Shown here in pieces: positions 1 to 12,489 of a stretch of 64,000 bases of DNA. Under the pieces are notes generated by a model. That model was not told the DNA's origin. It ran no database searches and saw only the letters and a program-made list of their open reading frames with translations. Within the stretch, counting starts at the first letter, position 1; every line of letters starts with the position of its first letter. The stretch covers positions 1 to 64,000 of the forward strand of contig NZ_JAMYFE010000047.1 of assembly GCF_024129865.1 (NCBI RefSeq), written 5' to 3'. Origin of the DNA: Stieleria tagensis. Its GTDB lineage: Bacteria > Planctomycetota > Planctomycetia > Pirellulales > Pirellulaceae. Position numbers and translations under genes: made by a program.

Positions 1-7
1 AGGCAGC

Positions 8-24
8 GCCAGGTTGCACCTGGC
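8..24. repeat. Short perfect hairpin at window edge
   Basis: A perfect inverted repeat of seven bases (GCCAGGT / ACCTGGC) with a three-base loop lies just past the rRNA terminator. It resembles other GC-rich intergenic hairpins in this window. The neighbouring gene on the left is outside the window, so its role cannot be judged. Confidence 0.4.
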
Positions 25-53
25 CTACGGGTGTAGAATCACCCCTGGGCGCA

Positions 54-87
54 TAAAAAAAGCCCCAAGCAAGATTGCTTGGGGCTT
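54..87 (-). terminator. Rho-independent terminator of the 23S-5S unit
   Basis: The arms AAGCCCCAAGCAA (60-72) and TTGCTTGGGGCTT (75-87) are perfectly complementary. On the minus strand the hairpin is followed at once by a run of seven T (plus-strand A at 55-61). It begins about 9 bases after the 5S 3' end, where leftward rRNA transcription should stop. Confidence 0.9.
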
Positions 88-95
88 TTAAAAAA

Positions 96-200
<105 letters not shown>

Positions 201-321
201 AAAGGACCGTGTGAGGGATGTTTCGCCCAGCACACGGCCAGTTGTTTGGTAATCAGCAGTTCGTTCGGCACAAGCGAGTGATCCGAAGCAGCACATGACA
301 GAATCATGAGTGCGGGATATC

Positions 322-3175
<2,854 letters not shown>

Positions 3176-3933
3176 GAAATCCCGAACTCAAGTCACTGAT
3201 CCAAAACGGCCGAAGCCAGATCAGACCAACACCCAAGAATCGTGATCACCGCTGATTCATCACCATAACGATATCACATGACTGGACTCGATCCGATCAC
3301 AACACCACAACAAGGCGATGCCACAATCTTCTCAAACTCAGTACTCGCACAGAATCCTATCAGATTCGCTTCTTAGCCAGCAACAAACTTGGCGGGGTTA
3401 AGGAACCCACCAAACTCCCGCTGGCGACGCTTGTTCCGAAGAACTATTTGTAGCCGCCAATCAATTCCCTTGCGGAAACCAACTGGCAGATTACTGATGC
3501 CAATTACCAAACAACCAAATTGTCAATTATCAATTCTTCCAGCCAAGCTTTCTCAGCCAGGCCCGAAGGACGCTGTGGGAACAGCCGCTGGACGCACGTT
3601 TCGGTGTGCGGCCGGCGGTCACTCGCAAAGCGGAGCGGGAAGATAGAGCCGACAACCAGTGGCGTCAACCGTTCTTCAAGAGAATTTCAAGATAACTTCT
3701 TGAACCTCTCCGCCGCAGCCTACTGCGACTTCTCCCACCGCAAAAACACCACACTTCGCGGTGTTTCCCTTGGCGAGGGAGCGGGAAGATACAGGCTTTC
3801 CCACCAGGGTCAACCGAGATCAAACCCTTTTCTTGGATTTAAAACCAACTTCCCAGGTCAGTTCGGCATGAAACTTGCCCGGGCACTTTACCCAGACCAA
3901 AAATCACACCTCACATCCCAACACCACCCAAAG
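3176..3933 (-). other. Long spacer between tRNA-Ala and 23S
   Basis: This is 758 bp of transcribed spacer. The end next to 23S (3176-3192) pairs at about 14 of 17 positions with 305-321 beyond the 23S 3' end, as expected of an RNase III processing stem. A 13-base direct repeat, GAGCGGGAAGATA, occurs near 3632 and again near 3780. I see no convincing coding region, further tRNA or mobile element; open frames here have no recognisable product. Confidence 0.6.
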
Positions 3934-4006
3934 TGGAGGTAGACGGGCTTGAACCGACGACCTCCTGCGTGCAAAGCAGGCGCTCTCCCAACTGAGCTAT
4001 ACCCCC
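3934..4006 (-). tRNA. tRNA-Ala (TGC anticodon)
   Basis: The minus strand folds as a full cloverleaf: acceptor GGGGGTA paired with TACCTCC, D-arm AGCTCAGTTGGGAGAGC, anticodon stem-loop CTGCTTTGCACGCAG with anticodon TGC, and T-arm GTCGGTTCAAGCC. CCA is not encoded. It is the usual second tRNA of a bacterial rRNA spacer, downstream of tRNA-Ile. Confidence 0.95.
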
Positions 4007-4103
4007 TTCGGGTTTGCATCCCTTCCAGGATGCCGACTAACACCGGATCACTCAAGTGCTAATTCAAATTTAGATCGCAAAGCGAAACACATTGCAATCC
4101 AAG

Positions 4104-4177
4104 TGGGCGTGCCAGAACTCGAATCTGGGACCTCGTCGTTATCAGCGACGCGCTCTAACCAACTGAGCTACACGCCC
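4104..4177 (-). tRNA. tRNA-Ile (GAT anticodon)
   Basis: The minus strand gives a cloverleaf: acceptor GGGCGTG with CACGCCC, D-arm AGCTCAGTTGGTTAGAGC, anticodon loop centred on GAT, and T-arm CCAGATTCGAGTTCTGG. In most bacteria this tRNA follows 16S directly. Here it is the first gene of the unit, preceded by about 95 nt of leader and a candidate promoter, with no 16S. Confidence 0.95.
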
Positions 4178-4492
4178 GTGTTGTTCGCTTAAACGTGTGA
4201 CGGACGACCAAGTTAAACCCGATCGTCGCCCTGTTCAAGTGAACTGTCCCACACGGCAAGTTCCGGCAGGCGAGCGAGAAGTGTACGCAAACCAAATTGG
4301 CTGTCAAAGCCTACTGGCCAAACTCTGGCAAAAACATTCTCACAAACCACACCTTCCAGGCGTTTCATCACCGGTGGACCAGTTTTTTCGGCAGTTCCGG
4401 CATTTCACTTAAATCGACATTCCCCCGAATGACCAGGTTCGGGCAAAATATCTGTTGAACTGTTTTCACCTTTTTCATGGACACTGCTGAAG
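4178..4492. other. Divergent intergenic region upstream of tRNA-Ile
   Basis: 315 bp separate tRNA-Ile (leftward) from the thioredoxin-like gene (rightward). There is no 16S sequence here. The region holds the candidate rRNA promoter at 4280-4307 and presumably the promoter of the rightward gene, which I could not place. No protein gene is convincing. Confidence 0.6.
4280..4307 (-). promoter_or_regulatory. Candidate sigma-70 promoter of the tRNA-23S-5S unit
   Basis: On the minus strand there is a perfect TTGACA (4302-4307), a 16-base spacer and TACACT (4280-4285), which matches four of six consensus -10 positions. Transcription would start near 4273, about 95 nt before tRNA-Ile. The strong -35 and the position support independent transcription of this 16S-less unit. 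Read by eye only. Confidence 0.55.
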
Positions 4493-6478
4493 ATGATGGA
4501 CCGCTTCCCCAGGCAACCGACCGCCGCCGATCCCCAAATCCCATCCCCACCGTTGCGTCAGGACCGCATCCCCGGCGCCGCGCCACGTCGCTGGCTCGGT
4601 CGTTGGCTGGGCCGCTGCTTGGCAACCGGGGGACTGGCAACGATGCTGGCCGGGACCGCCGCCGCAACCCCATCGGCGAGCGACGCACTCTCACTGAAAC
4701 CGCTGCAGCGCGACGCCGTCTATGAACTGGTGCCGTCGGAACTAATCGCCAAGTGCACGGTCACGGACATCGACAGCGACGGTGTGAGCGGCTGGGAGGT
4801 GACCGGCCCGGACGGCACCGTGCTGCGACGCTTCCTGGACACCAACAGTGATAAACGCATTGACGTGTGGTCCTATTTCAATTTTGGCGTCGAGGCCTAT
4901 CGCGATATCGACGCTGATTTTAACGGCAAAGCCGACCAGTATCGCTGGCTTGGCAACACCGGCACCCGCTGGGGAATCGACCGCGACGAAGACGGCCAAA
5001 TCGATTCGTGGAAACGAATTTCGGCGGAAGAAGTCAGCGCCGAAGTGGTCGCTGCGGTACGCGATGCCGATCCGCGACGGTTCGCCCGCCTGCTGGCAAC
5101 GCCTAGCGAAATTCGATCGCTGGGATTGGGCGAAGCCAAGACGGTGGAAATCGAAGCCAAAGCGAAACGCGCCGCCAGCGAATTCGCAACCATCGCAAAA
5201 CAACAACAAGCCATCGGTCAAACGGCCGAGTGGATTCAGTTCGCCGCCCCCGCCCCGGGATTGGTGCCGGCGGGCACCGCCGGATCCAGCCAAGACGTAG
5301 TGGTTTATGAAAACGTCGTGGCGATGTACGAGAACGAGGGCAAAAGCGGCCAACTGATGGTCGGGACTCTGGTTCAGGTCGACGATCGCTGGCGGATGGT
5401 CGGACTGCCGAACATCGATTCCGATGGCAGCGCATTGACGCAATCGGCCGGACTATTCTTTACGCCCGGCGCCGCCAACGGAGGATCCAGTTCACCGATC
5501 GCCGATGCGGGGCTACAAACGCTGGTCACGCAACTGGAATCGATCGACGAAAAATTGCAGTCTGCCGCAGAGTCGGCGTTGCCACAATTGCATTCCCAGC
5601 GAGCTGATTTGCTGGAAAAACTGATCGCCGCCTCGGGCAGTGTCGAAGACCGCACGACCTGGACACGGCAATTGATCGACACCGTCAGTGTGGCGGTGCA
5701 AAGTCGGCAATACCCCGACGGATTGGAACGATTGAAAGCGGCCGCCGGCAAATACGCGCGTCAAAACCGCGCGCTCGCGGCTTATGCGGATTACCAAGCG
5801 ATTCAAGCGGAATATGTGGTTCGCCAAACACCCGACGCCGACTTTGAAGAAGTTCAAGAATGGTACCTGACGACGCTCGCTGACTTTGTCGACGCCCATC
5901 CTCGCACCGAACAATCGGCTCAAGCGATGTTGCAACTGGCACTCAGCAAAGAATTCGAGGAGAACGAAGAAGAGGCGTTGGTGCTGTACAAGCGAGTCCG
6001 TGACGGATTCAAAGACAGCGATCCCGGCGCCAAAGCGGCCGGCGCTGTTAACCGGCTTGAATCCGTTGGACGCAAGATTGAACTGGCTGGCAAATCCATT
6101 GACGGCAAGACGTTCCAATTGTCGAGCCTGCGTGGGCGGCCGGTGATCGTGCACTACTGGGCGACCTGGTGCGAGCCCTGCAAACAGGACATGAAACTGC
6201 TGAATCGATTGCAAGCGCGCTACAAGCAAGCCGGCCTGACATTGATCGGAATCAACGTCGATGCCCTCCGCAGCGATGCCGAAAAGTACATCCAAGAAAC
6301 TCGACTGCCCTGGACACAGCTGTTCGAAGAAGGCGGACTGGAATCAAGTCGATTGGCACAGGCCTTTGGTGTGCAAACACTGCCGACGATGATGTTGATC
6401 GACAAGAACGGCGTCGTCGTCCGACACAATGTTCGCAGCGATGAACTGGACGCCGAATTGGACAAGATGCTGAAGTAA
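4493..6478 (+). CDS. Exported TlpA/thioredoxin-like protein with Asp-rich repeats
   Basis: A 661-residue protein, probably a periplasmic thiol-disulfide oxidoreductase. The N-terminus has an Arg-rich stretch followed by a hydrophobic segment (about 40-58), consistent with export. Residues about 92-175 hold four Asp-rich repeats (DIDSDG, DTNSDK, DADFNGKAD, DRDEDGQID) resembling EF-hand or thrombospondin-3 calcium loops. The middle is helical and includes a TPR-like stretch near 465-525. The C-terminal 130 residues are a TlpA/AhpC-type thioredoxin fold with active site WATWCEPCK (556-564, Cys560/Cys563) and a late cis-Pro in QTLPTMM. Two adjacent ATG codons (4493, 4496) can start it; I see no strong ribosome site. 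It stands alone, divergent from the rRNA unit. The fold is certain, the substrate unknown. Confidence 0.85.
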   Translation: MMDRFPRQPTAADPQIPSPPLRQDRIPGAAPRRWLGRWLGRCLATGGLATMLAGTAAATPSASDALSLKPLQRDAVYELVPSELIAKCTVTDIDSDGVSGWEVTGPDGTVLRRFLDTNSDKRIDVWSYFNFGVEAYRDIDADFNGKADQYRWLGNTGTRWGIDRDEDGQIDSWKRISAEEVSAEVVAAVRDADPRRFARLLATPSEIRSLGLGEAKTVEIEAKAKRAASEFATIAKQQQAIGQTAEWIQFAAPAPGLVPAGTAGSSQDVVVYENVVAMYENEGKSGQLMVGTLVQVDDRWRMVGLPNIDSDGSALTQSAGLFFTPGAANGGSSSPIADAGLQTLVTQLESIDEKLQSAAESALPQLHSQRADLLEKLIAASGSVEDRTTWTRQLIDTVSVAVQSRQYPDGLERLKAAAGKYARQNRALAAYADYQAIQAEYVVRQTPDADFEEVQEWYLTTLADFVDAHPRTEQSAQAMLQLALSKEFEENEEEALVLYKRVRDGFKDSDPGAKAAGAVNRLESVGRKIELAGKSIDGKTFQLSSLRGRPVIVHYWATWCEPCKQDMKLLNRLQARYKQAGLTLIGINVDALRSDAEKYIQETRLPWTQLFEEGGLESSRLAQAFGVQTLPTMMLIDKNGVVVRHNVRSDELDAELDKMLK

Positions 6479-6542
6479 ACCCTGGCATCCGCATGCACCG
6501 GCAGCCGCCTGACACGCTTGGCAAGTCAGTTTCGCGCAGGCG

Positions 6543-9182
6543 TTAGACCTCGCGAGGCTCAAGCGTGTGGATGGTCAGCCCGCTTAGATCGTTTGTCGTC
6601 GCTGGAAACAGCAGGCTGGCCATCAGGCCGACGACGACACAGGTCGTAATCCCAACGCTGGTGTACAGGTAACCGTTGATCGGTGTGTAGCGCCACATCG
6701 TGAACATCACGCCCGCCCCGATCAGGGCACCGATCAGGGCGCCTGTGGCATTGGCCCGGGTACTGAGCGCCCCAAGGATAAACAGGCCTCCTAGAACGCC
6801 CATGAACAATCCGATCACGGCGATAAAGGTGTCGAATAGCGATTTGATTTCGGGGTCGACAAAAACGAACCCCAGCAACGTTCCGGCGACTCCCATCAGG
6901 AACGTCAACCAACGCGCGGCGGTCAAATAACCGCGCTCGCTGCGGCACACGTTGAGCGGCCGCAAGAAATCCGTCACGATCGTTGTGGCGGTCGAATTCA
7001 TACTCGTCGACACGGTCGATTGGGCTGCGGCAAACACCCCTGCAACAATCAATCCGGCCAACCCGATCGGCATCTCACTGGCGATAAAATACGGAAACAC
7101 TTGATCGGTCGTGATGGTCGGATCCAGTTTATCCGGATGCGACCGATAGTACGCGAAAAGTGCGGTCCCGATGCCGAAAAACAACAGCGTCGCGGGGATC
7201 GTGAGCACCGCATTGGTCCAGATCGAACGCGCCGCGAGACGCTGGTTTTCCGTTGTCATGTAGCGTTGAACGACGGCCTGGTCGGCGGTGTAAGACGACA
7301 GGTTTTGGCCGATCGCACCGACGATAATGACCCACAATGCGATCTGTTTGGAACTGGCGTCGAAGTGCAAATTTGCGATGTGAAACTTGTCGGCCTGAGT
7401 CGCACTGTGAAAAAATCCTTCGACACCGCCATCACAGCCCATCACCAACAGAATGATCGCCAGCAAAGCGCCGCCCATTAGCACGACGGTTTGAATCGTG
7501 TCGGTCCAGATCACTGCTTCGACACCGCCCAGCGTGCAATACAAAATGCTCAGCACGCCCATCAACAACACCGACTCGGTCGGTGTCAACGGCGTGGCAA
7601 CCGCCAACGCAAACCCCGTCAGCGACATCACAACGGCCATCCGAAACAGGTGAAATAGCGTAAAACTGGCGCTGCCCAACAACCGCACCGGACGGCTGAA
7701 TCGCTTTTCCAAGTACTCGTAGGCACTGGTCGCATCGATTCGTCGAAAGAACGGCAGGGCGACATACACGGCCACCACCGCGACCACCGGAATCATGAAG
7801 TTTCCCAGTGAGTAAACCCAATCCTGGGCATAGGATTTGGATGGAATCCCGGTGAAGGTCAACGAGCTAAGCATGGTCGCAAAGATGCTGCACCCGGCCG
7901 CCCACCAGGGAATCTGTTTTCCGCCGCGAAAGAAATCGTCTGTGTTTTTGTTCTTGTTGGCAAAGTAAACGCCGACACCAACCATCGCTAACAGATAGCC
8001 GAACAGCACGGTGTAGTTGACCACACCGAATTGTCGTGGCGCCGGCTGTGGGCGAATCAAATAGACATCCGACGTGCGGACACGCGGTCGGATTTCGCCG
8101 CTGGCCACGAGGATCGCATCGTCCCAGTGAACCGCAGTGGTGGTGACCGGACTGGCCGGCATCGTGCCCGCACTAGTCCAAGTGTCGGTGATCGTGTGGT
8201 AGGCCAAGGCCTGTTTGACGAAACCGGGATGATCGTCTTTTAACGTGCCGGCTTGAGTGAATAGCGACCCATCGTCGCCACCGAGTACAAACACGTGGCT
8301 TTGCCCATAGTCGATCGCCGCGGCGGCCATCACACAGCGTGGCGCATCGCTGCGTTGCCGCCAACTGCGTTTGCTGGGCGAGTATTCCCAAACGTCACGC
8401 AGAAAACGGACTTCGTCACCCGCCTGGCGGCGGCCGCTGATCAGATACACACAGTCCTCGAACCCGTTGTGCTGGTGCACGGTCACATTCAATGCCCTGG
8501 GCGGGCCCGGGCATTCCGGCAACGACTGCCAACCGAACGCCGACGGGTTCCCCCGCTCAGAAAGATCAAGCACCCATAGTTGGTTCATTGCCGAATCGAG
8601 TGACAATCCGGATTGGCCACCGGCCAGATAAACCTGGTCGCCGATTCGGGTCGCCGCACCAAATGCGCAGGGCTTGGGCAGCGTGGGGAACGGCGTTGTT
8701 TGAACCGATTCGGTCGCCGAATCCCAGGACATTAGAAAACACCGATCAAAGACCGATTGGTCGTCGCTGCCCCCGATACACAAGACGCCATCGGGCAGCG
8801 AGACCGACGCTCCATAGGCAAGCGGGCGATCGAGTGTGCCGGCATCGTGCCAACGGATGTCGCCCACCGGGTGGCCACCGGCCTGCTGCTGGCGGGGCTG
8901 GCGACCGACAAAAATAGTGTCCCGCCATCGCTTGTTGGTTTCCCAAACCGGAACGGGAAAATTTGCTCCGCCGGCGACCAATAGAACCGCGGATGGATCG
9001 CCAGCCGACTGGACCCCGACAAACGGTCCCGCCAGCCCCAGTGGATCGGGAATCGCTGGCAGCGGGTGCCAATCCAACCGAAACGCAGCGACCGCGGAGG
9101 GGTCGGCGGGCTGATCAGCGATGGCTGCTGGCGTCGACCAAAACAGCCACACGATCAAAAAACTAAATGCAAAACCTTTCAT
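6543..9182 (-). CDS. Kelch (NanM-like) / sodium:solute symporter fusion
   Basis: A fusion of about 879 residues. After a signal peptide ([20 protein letters not shown]) the first 370 or so residues are kelch beta-propeller repeats of the N-acetylneuraminate epimerase/cyclically permuted mutarotase type, with motifs such as [16 protein letters not shown] and VFVLGGDDG. The rest is a sodium:solute symporter with about 13 hydrophobic helices, starting at [12 protein letters not shown] and containing [14 protein letters not shown] and [10 protein letters not shown]. The propeller would lie outside the cytoplasmic membrane and could anomerise a sugar before uptake; sialic acid or a related sugar is possible but not shown. 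I chose ATG at 9182 because it gives a clean signal peptide; an upstream start at 9197 adds five residues. Confidence 0.9.
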   Translation of the reverse strand: MKGFAFSFLIVWLFWSTPAAIADQPADPSAVAAFRLDWHPLPAIPDPLGLAGPFVGVQSAGDPSAVLLVAGGANFPVPVWETNKRWRDTIFVGRQPRQQQAGGHPVGDIRWHDAGTLDRPLAYGASVSLPDGVLCIGGSDDQSVFDRCFLMSWDSATESVQTTPFPTLPKPCAFGAATRIGDQVYLAGGQSGLSLDSAMNQLWVLDLSERGNPSAFGWQSLPECPGPPRALNVTVHQHNGFEDCVYLISGRRQAGDEVRFLRDVWEYSPSKRSWRQRSDAPRCVMAAAAIDYGQSHVFVLGGDDGSLFTQAGTLKDDHPGFVKQALAYHTITDTWTSAGTMPASPVTTTAVHWDDAILVASGEIRPRVRTSDVYLIRPQPAPRQFGVVNYTVLFGYLLAMVGVGVYFANKNKNTDDFFRGGKQIPWWAAGCSIFATMLSSLTFTGIPSKSYAQDWVYSLGNFMIPVVAVVAVYVALPFFRRIDATSAYEYLEKRFSRPVRLLGSASFTLFHLFRMAVVMSLTGFALAVATPLTPTESVLLMGVLSILYCTLGGVEAVIWTDTIQTVVLMGGALLAIILLVMGCDGGVEGFFHSATQADKFHIANLHFDASSKQIALWVIIVGAIGQNLSSYTADQAVVQRYMTTENQRLAARSIWTNAVLTIPATLLFFGIGTALFAYYRSHPDKLDPTITTDQVFPYFIASEMPIGLAGLIVAGVFAAAQSTVSTSMNSTATTIVTDFLRPLNVCRSERGYLTAARWLTFLMGVAGTLLGFVFVDPEIKSLFDTFIAVIGLFMGVLGGLFILGALSTRANATGALIGALIGAGVMFTMWRYTPINGYLYTSVGITTCVVVGLMASLLFPATTNDLSGLTIHTLEPREV

Positions 9183-9330
9183 CCGGCGGCAATCCATGCG
9201 TCAGAAATTACAATCAACTGATGCGGCAGATTACCACGATCGACGCACCGACGGTTGGATGCAAATCCGAACCGACCAAGCTAGACTGACCTGTGCCGCC
9301 CGTCTGACCAAACCACCGGAGAACTGATTC

Positions 9331-10332
9331 ATGTGGCGATTGATATGGCTGATTCTGATGGCCGGGACGATCGGATTTCACCCGCTAATCAGCACCGCCC
9401 AGCAACCCGCTGAGGAAACCCAGCAAGCCGCTGAGGAAACCGCCCAGCAAGCCGAGACGGACGATGACGCGATCGGTGACGGCGCAGAGGCCCCCTCCGT
9501 CGACCCGATCGCCCCCGAGATCGCCAAGATCCAGGCCGCCGTTGCTGCTTATGTGGATGCGTTCAACAGCAAAGACGTCGATAAACTGATCGCGTTGTGG
9601 TCGGCCGACGGGGTTTACGCGAGCCAAACGCAAGGCGAACAAATCGCCGGGCAAGCCGCACTGCGGAGCGAATTCACAGCGATCCTGACGGCGGAGTCGG
9701 TGCCCCAATTGAGTGTGGAATCGGATTCGATCGAGTTCCTTTCGCCCAACGTCGCTGTCGAACAGGGAACTGCCACGCTACACCGCGACGGACAACCGGC
9801 AACCGCGGATGACCAAACCCAATACAGCGCCGTTTACATCAAACAAAATGGCAACTGGATTCTCGATCGCGTCAGTGAACAGAGCGTGGAATCGGCACCC
9901 AGTCACTTTGAACAACTGCAAGCACTCGAGTGGATGGTCGGGCAATGGAGCTGCCAGGGCGAAGGCTGGGCGGTGGAGTTTGATTGCGACTGGACCAGCC
10001 ACCGCAACTACATCAGCCGAGAATACAAGATCATCGACGAAGCCGGTGTAGAATCCTCGGGCATTCAAATCATCGGCTGGGATGCCAAACAAAAACAGAT
10101 TCGCAGCTGGCTATTCGACTCCGATGGCGGATTCGTCAGCGGCGAATGGACGCGTCATGACCAGGGCTGGATGGTGCAATCGGTAGCGACGCTCGCTGAT
10201 GGTACCCAAGGTTCGTCCACCAGTTTGATCGATCCGATCGACGACAACAGCTACTCCTGGCAAAAAATCAATCGCGTCGTCGACGGCGAAGTGCTGCCCA
10301 ATTTGGATGCCGTCACGGTGTATCGAAACTAG
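9331..10332 (+). CDS. Secreted SnoaL/DUF4440-like protein
   Basis: A 333-residue protein with a signal peptide (hydrophobic 5-23), then a Gln/Glu/Ala-rich linker containing two near-identical EETQQAAEE-type segments. Residues about 70-190 match the NTF2-like SnoaL/SgcJ pattern (YVDAFNSKDVDKLIALWSAD, later SVYIKQNG-type strands). The C-terminal half begins LEWMVGQWSC and looks like a lipocalin-like DUF1579-type barrel. Such domains bind small hydrophobic ligands or act as isomerases, but no catalytic residue can be named here. The start is supported by GGAGA 11-15 bases before ATG. It reads away from the kelch-SSS gene. Confidence 0.75.
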   Translation: MWRLIWLILMAGTIGFHPLISTAQQPAEETQQAAEETAQQAETDDDAIGDGAEAPSVDPIAPEIAKIQAAVAAYVDAFNSKDVDKLIALWSADGVYASQTQGEQIAGQAALRSEFTAILTAESVPQLSVESDSIEFLSPNVAVEQGTATLHRDGQPATADDQTQYSAVYIKQNGNWILDRVSEQSVESAPSHFEQLQALEWMVGQWSCQGEGWAVEFDCDWTSHRNYISREYKIIDEAGVESSGIQIIGWDAKQKQIRSWLFDSDGGFVSGEWTRHDQGWMVQSVATLADGTQGSSTSLIDPIDDNSYSWQKINRVVDGEVLPNLDAVTVYRN

Positions 10333-10415
10333 CTGTATCTCGAATTGAATGGTGCAGCAAAACAAGCCAGACCGCCACATCTTCCCAAAACACCCCTGAT
10401 CGCAGGGCGATTCGC

Positions 10416-12308
10416 ATGAACCAAACGAACCGCATGAAACGTTCTTTGAACGTCGCCGCTTGGCTGCTGGTACTGGCACTGGCCGGCAGCTGGTGTTGCC
10501 AAAGCACCCAAGCACGCGGCCGGGGTGGCTTCAGCCGAGGTGGTGGAGGCGGCATGCGCGGTGGAGGCGGCATGCGTGGTGGCGGCATGAGTCGTCCCAG
10601 CCCCTCGATCAGCCGACCGAGTCACTCGTTCAGTCGTCCCAGCCCATCGATCAGTCGTCCCAGCAGTCGTCCCAGTTCGTCGTTTAATCGACCGAGTTCA
10701 TCGTTCAGCCGACCGAGCTCGCCAATCAATCGTCCCGGATCATCGATCAGCCGACCGAGCTCGCCAATCAGTCGTCCCGGATCATCGATCAGCCGACCGA
10801 GTTCTCCGATCAGCCGCCCCGGGTCGTCACCTTCGATCAACCGTCCGGGAACGAGTCGCCCCAACGTTGGCAGTCGCCCTTCGATCGGTAGCCCCTCGTT
10901 TAACCGTCCGTCCCAGGGCCAATTGAACGACTTTCTGAACCTCAATCGCCCCTCGTCCGGATCGCGACCGAGCGGTGGTGGTGCTGCAGGCGATTTTTTA
11001 CAACACCGTCCCTCGACACGTCCTGCCCCGGTCAGCCCGGGCAGTCGGCCCGCTCAAGGCAATCGGCCGGGAACCGGAAATCGACCCACCACGTTACCGG
11101 CAACACCAGGCAACCGACCCGGAGCGGGGAACCGTCCCACACCCGGCGATCGCCCGACCACGCTGCCGGCAACACCAGGAAACCGACCCGGAACGGGGAA
11201 CCGTCCCACACCCGGCGATCGACCCACCACGCTGCCGGCAACACCAGGCAACAGACCCGGCGGCGGTGACCGTCCGACCACGCTGCCGGCCACTCCTGGA
11301 ACACGTCCACCGGGAACTCGTCCACCAGGTGGCGGACCCGACACACGACCACCGGGAACTCGTCCACCAGGTGGCGGACCCGACACACGTCCACCGGGAA
11401 CTCGTCCACCAGGCGGCGGACCCGACACACGACCACCGGGAACTCGCCCACCAGGTGGCGGACCCGACACACGTCCACCGGGAACTCGCCCACCAGGCGG
11501 CGGCCCCGGCACGCGACCACCGGGAACACGTCCACCAGGCGGCGGACCCGGCACACGACCACCGGGCGTGCGACCGCCGGGACATTACCCTGGACATCGC
11601 CCTCCGGGTACACGACCACCTGGCTATCGGCCTCCCGGACAACGGCCCCCGGGCTATCGACCTCCCGGATTCCGACCGCCACCACCGGGACACCTACCCG
11701 GCTATGGCCCCGGCTACTGGAACCGCTACCCCAACTGGCGTTGGGGATGGGGACGCTATCCGAATAACTGGTGGGCCTGGGCAACCGCGGGCGCCGTGAC
11801 CGGCTGGATCATCGGCGGATTCGATTCTCAACCGATCTATTACGATTACGGCAACACGTTGTACTACGACGAGCAGACGGTCTACTACAACAACGAACCG
11901 GTCTGTAGCGCCGCTGAGTATGCCGAACAGGCACAACAGATCGCCGCCAACGTCCCCGAGGTGAAACCCGAGGATGTCGAATGGCTGCCGCTGGGCGTGT
12001 TTGCCCTGTCGTCCAGCGCCGACGATTCTTCCGAAGACTCGACGTTGTTCGTGCAGCTTGCGATCAGCAAAGAGGGCATCATCGCGGGCACGTTCCAAAA
12101 CACCGCGACCGATGAATCGTTTGAAGTCGAAGGCACCGTTGATCGCGAGACCCAGCGGGCCGCGTGGGGACCGGTCGACAAAGACTGGCCGATCATGGAA
12201 ACCGGGATTTATAACCTGAGTGAAAATGAAGCGGATGCATTGATGCATTTCGGCAACGGTGAAACCCAACAATGGACCATGATTCGAATGGATGAGCCGA
12301 AAAAGTAG
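10416..12308 (+). CDS. Arg/Pro/Gly/Ser-rich repeat surface protein
   Basis: A 630-residue exported protein dominated by low-complexity repeats. A hydrophobic signal region lies at about 12-33, then a Gly/Arg patch, then Ser-Arg-Pro repeats (SISRPSSP, about 45-150), then roughly 23-residue units built on TTLPATPGNRPG (three copies), then six 14-residue units GTRPPGGGPDTRPP (near 11302-11553). A Tyr/Trp-rich segment (YWNRYPNWRWGWGRYPNN) and a hydrophobic stretch ATAGAVTGWIIGG precede an acidic C-terminal domain of about 150 residues without repeats. Similar planctomycete proteins are annotated as putative cell-surface or mu-protocadherin-like; that is naming, not a known function. ATG at 10434 is an alternative start. 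Long open frames in the other phases over the repeats are compositional artefacts. Confidence 0.8.
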   Translation: MNQTNRMKRSLNVAAWLLVLALAGSWCCQSTQARGRGGFSRGGGGGMRGGGGMRGGGMSRPSPSISRPSHSFSRPSPSISRPSSRPSSSFNRPSSSFSRPSSPINRPGSSISRPSSPISRPGSSISRPSSPISRPGSSPSINRPGTSRPNVGSRPSIGSPSFNRPSQGQLNDFLNLNRPSSGSRPSGGGAAGDFLQHRPSTRPAPVSPGSRPAQGNRPGTGNRPTTLPATPGNRPGAGNRPTPGDRPTTLPATPGNRPGTGNRPTPGDRPTTLPATPGNRPGGGDRPTTLPATPGTRPPGTRPPGGGPDTRPPGTRPPGGGPDTRPPGTRPPGGGPDTRPPGTRPPGGGPDTRPPGTRPPGGGPGTRPPGTRPPGGGPGTRPPGVRPPGHYPGHRPPGTRPPGYRPPGQRPPGYRPPGFRPPPPGHLPGYGPGYWNRYPNWRWGWGRYPNNWWAWATAGAVTGWIIGGFDSQPIYYDYGNTLYYDEQTVYYNNEPVCSAAEYAEQAQQIAANVPEVKPEDVEWLPLGVFALSSSADDSSEDSTLFVQLAISKEGIIAGTFQNTATDESFEVEGTVDRETQRAAWGPVDKDWPIMETGIYNLSENEADALMHFGNGETQQWTMIRMDEPKK

Positions 12309-12489
12309 GGATCGGTGAACAAATTCTGGTGTCACCGAACGGATCGAATTGCGAGATCGATTGACCGCCAACGTTGAATCGACTGCGATGACGCTACGGA
12401 TTCAATTCGTAGGGTTGGCAAGTTGGCGAGCGGGGCGCACGATGAACGCCGCTACACAATTCACTTCATTCTTCATCGGCTAGTACACC

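Noticed and set aside
10975-11799. Frames of 166-274 codons in other phases over the Arg/Pro/Gly repeats
   Set aside because: Low-complexity GC-rich repeats leave all phases open; only the plus frame has a signal peptide and a C-terminal domain without repeats.
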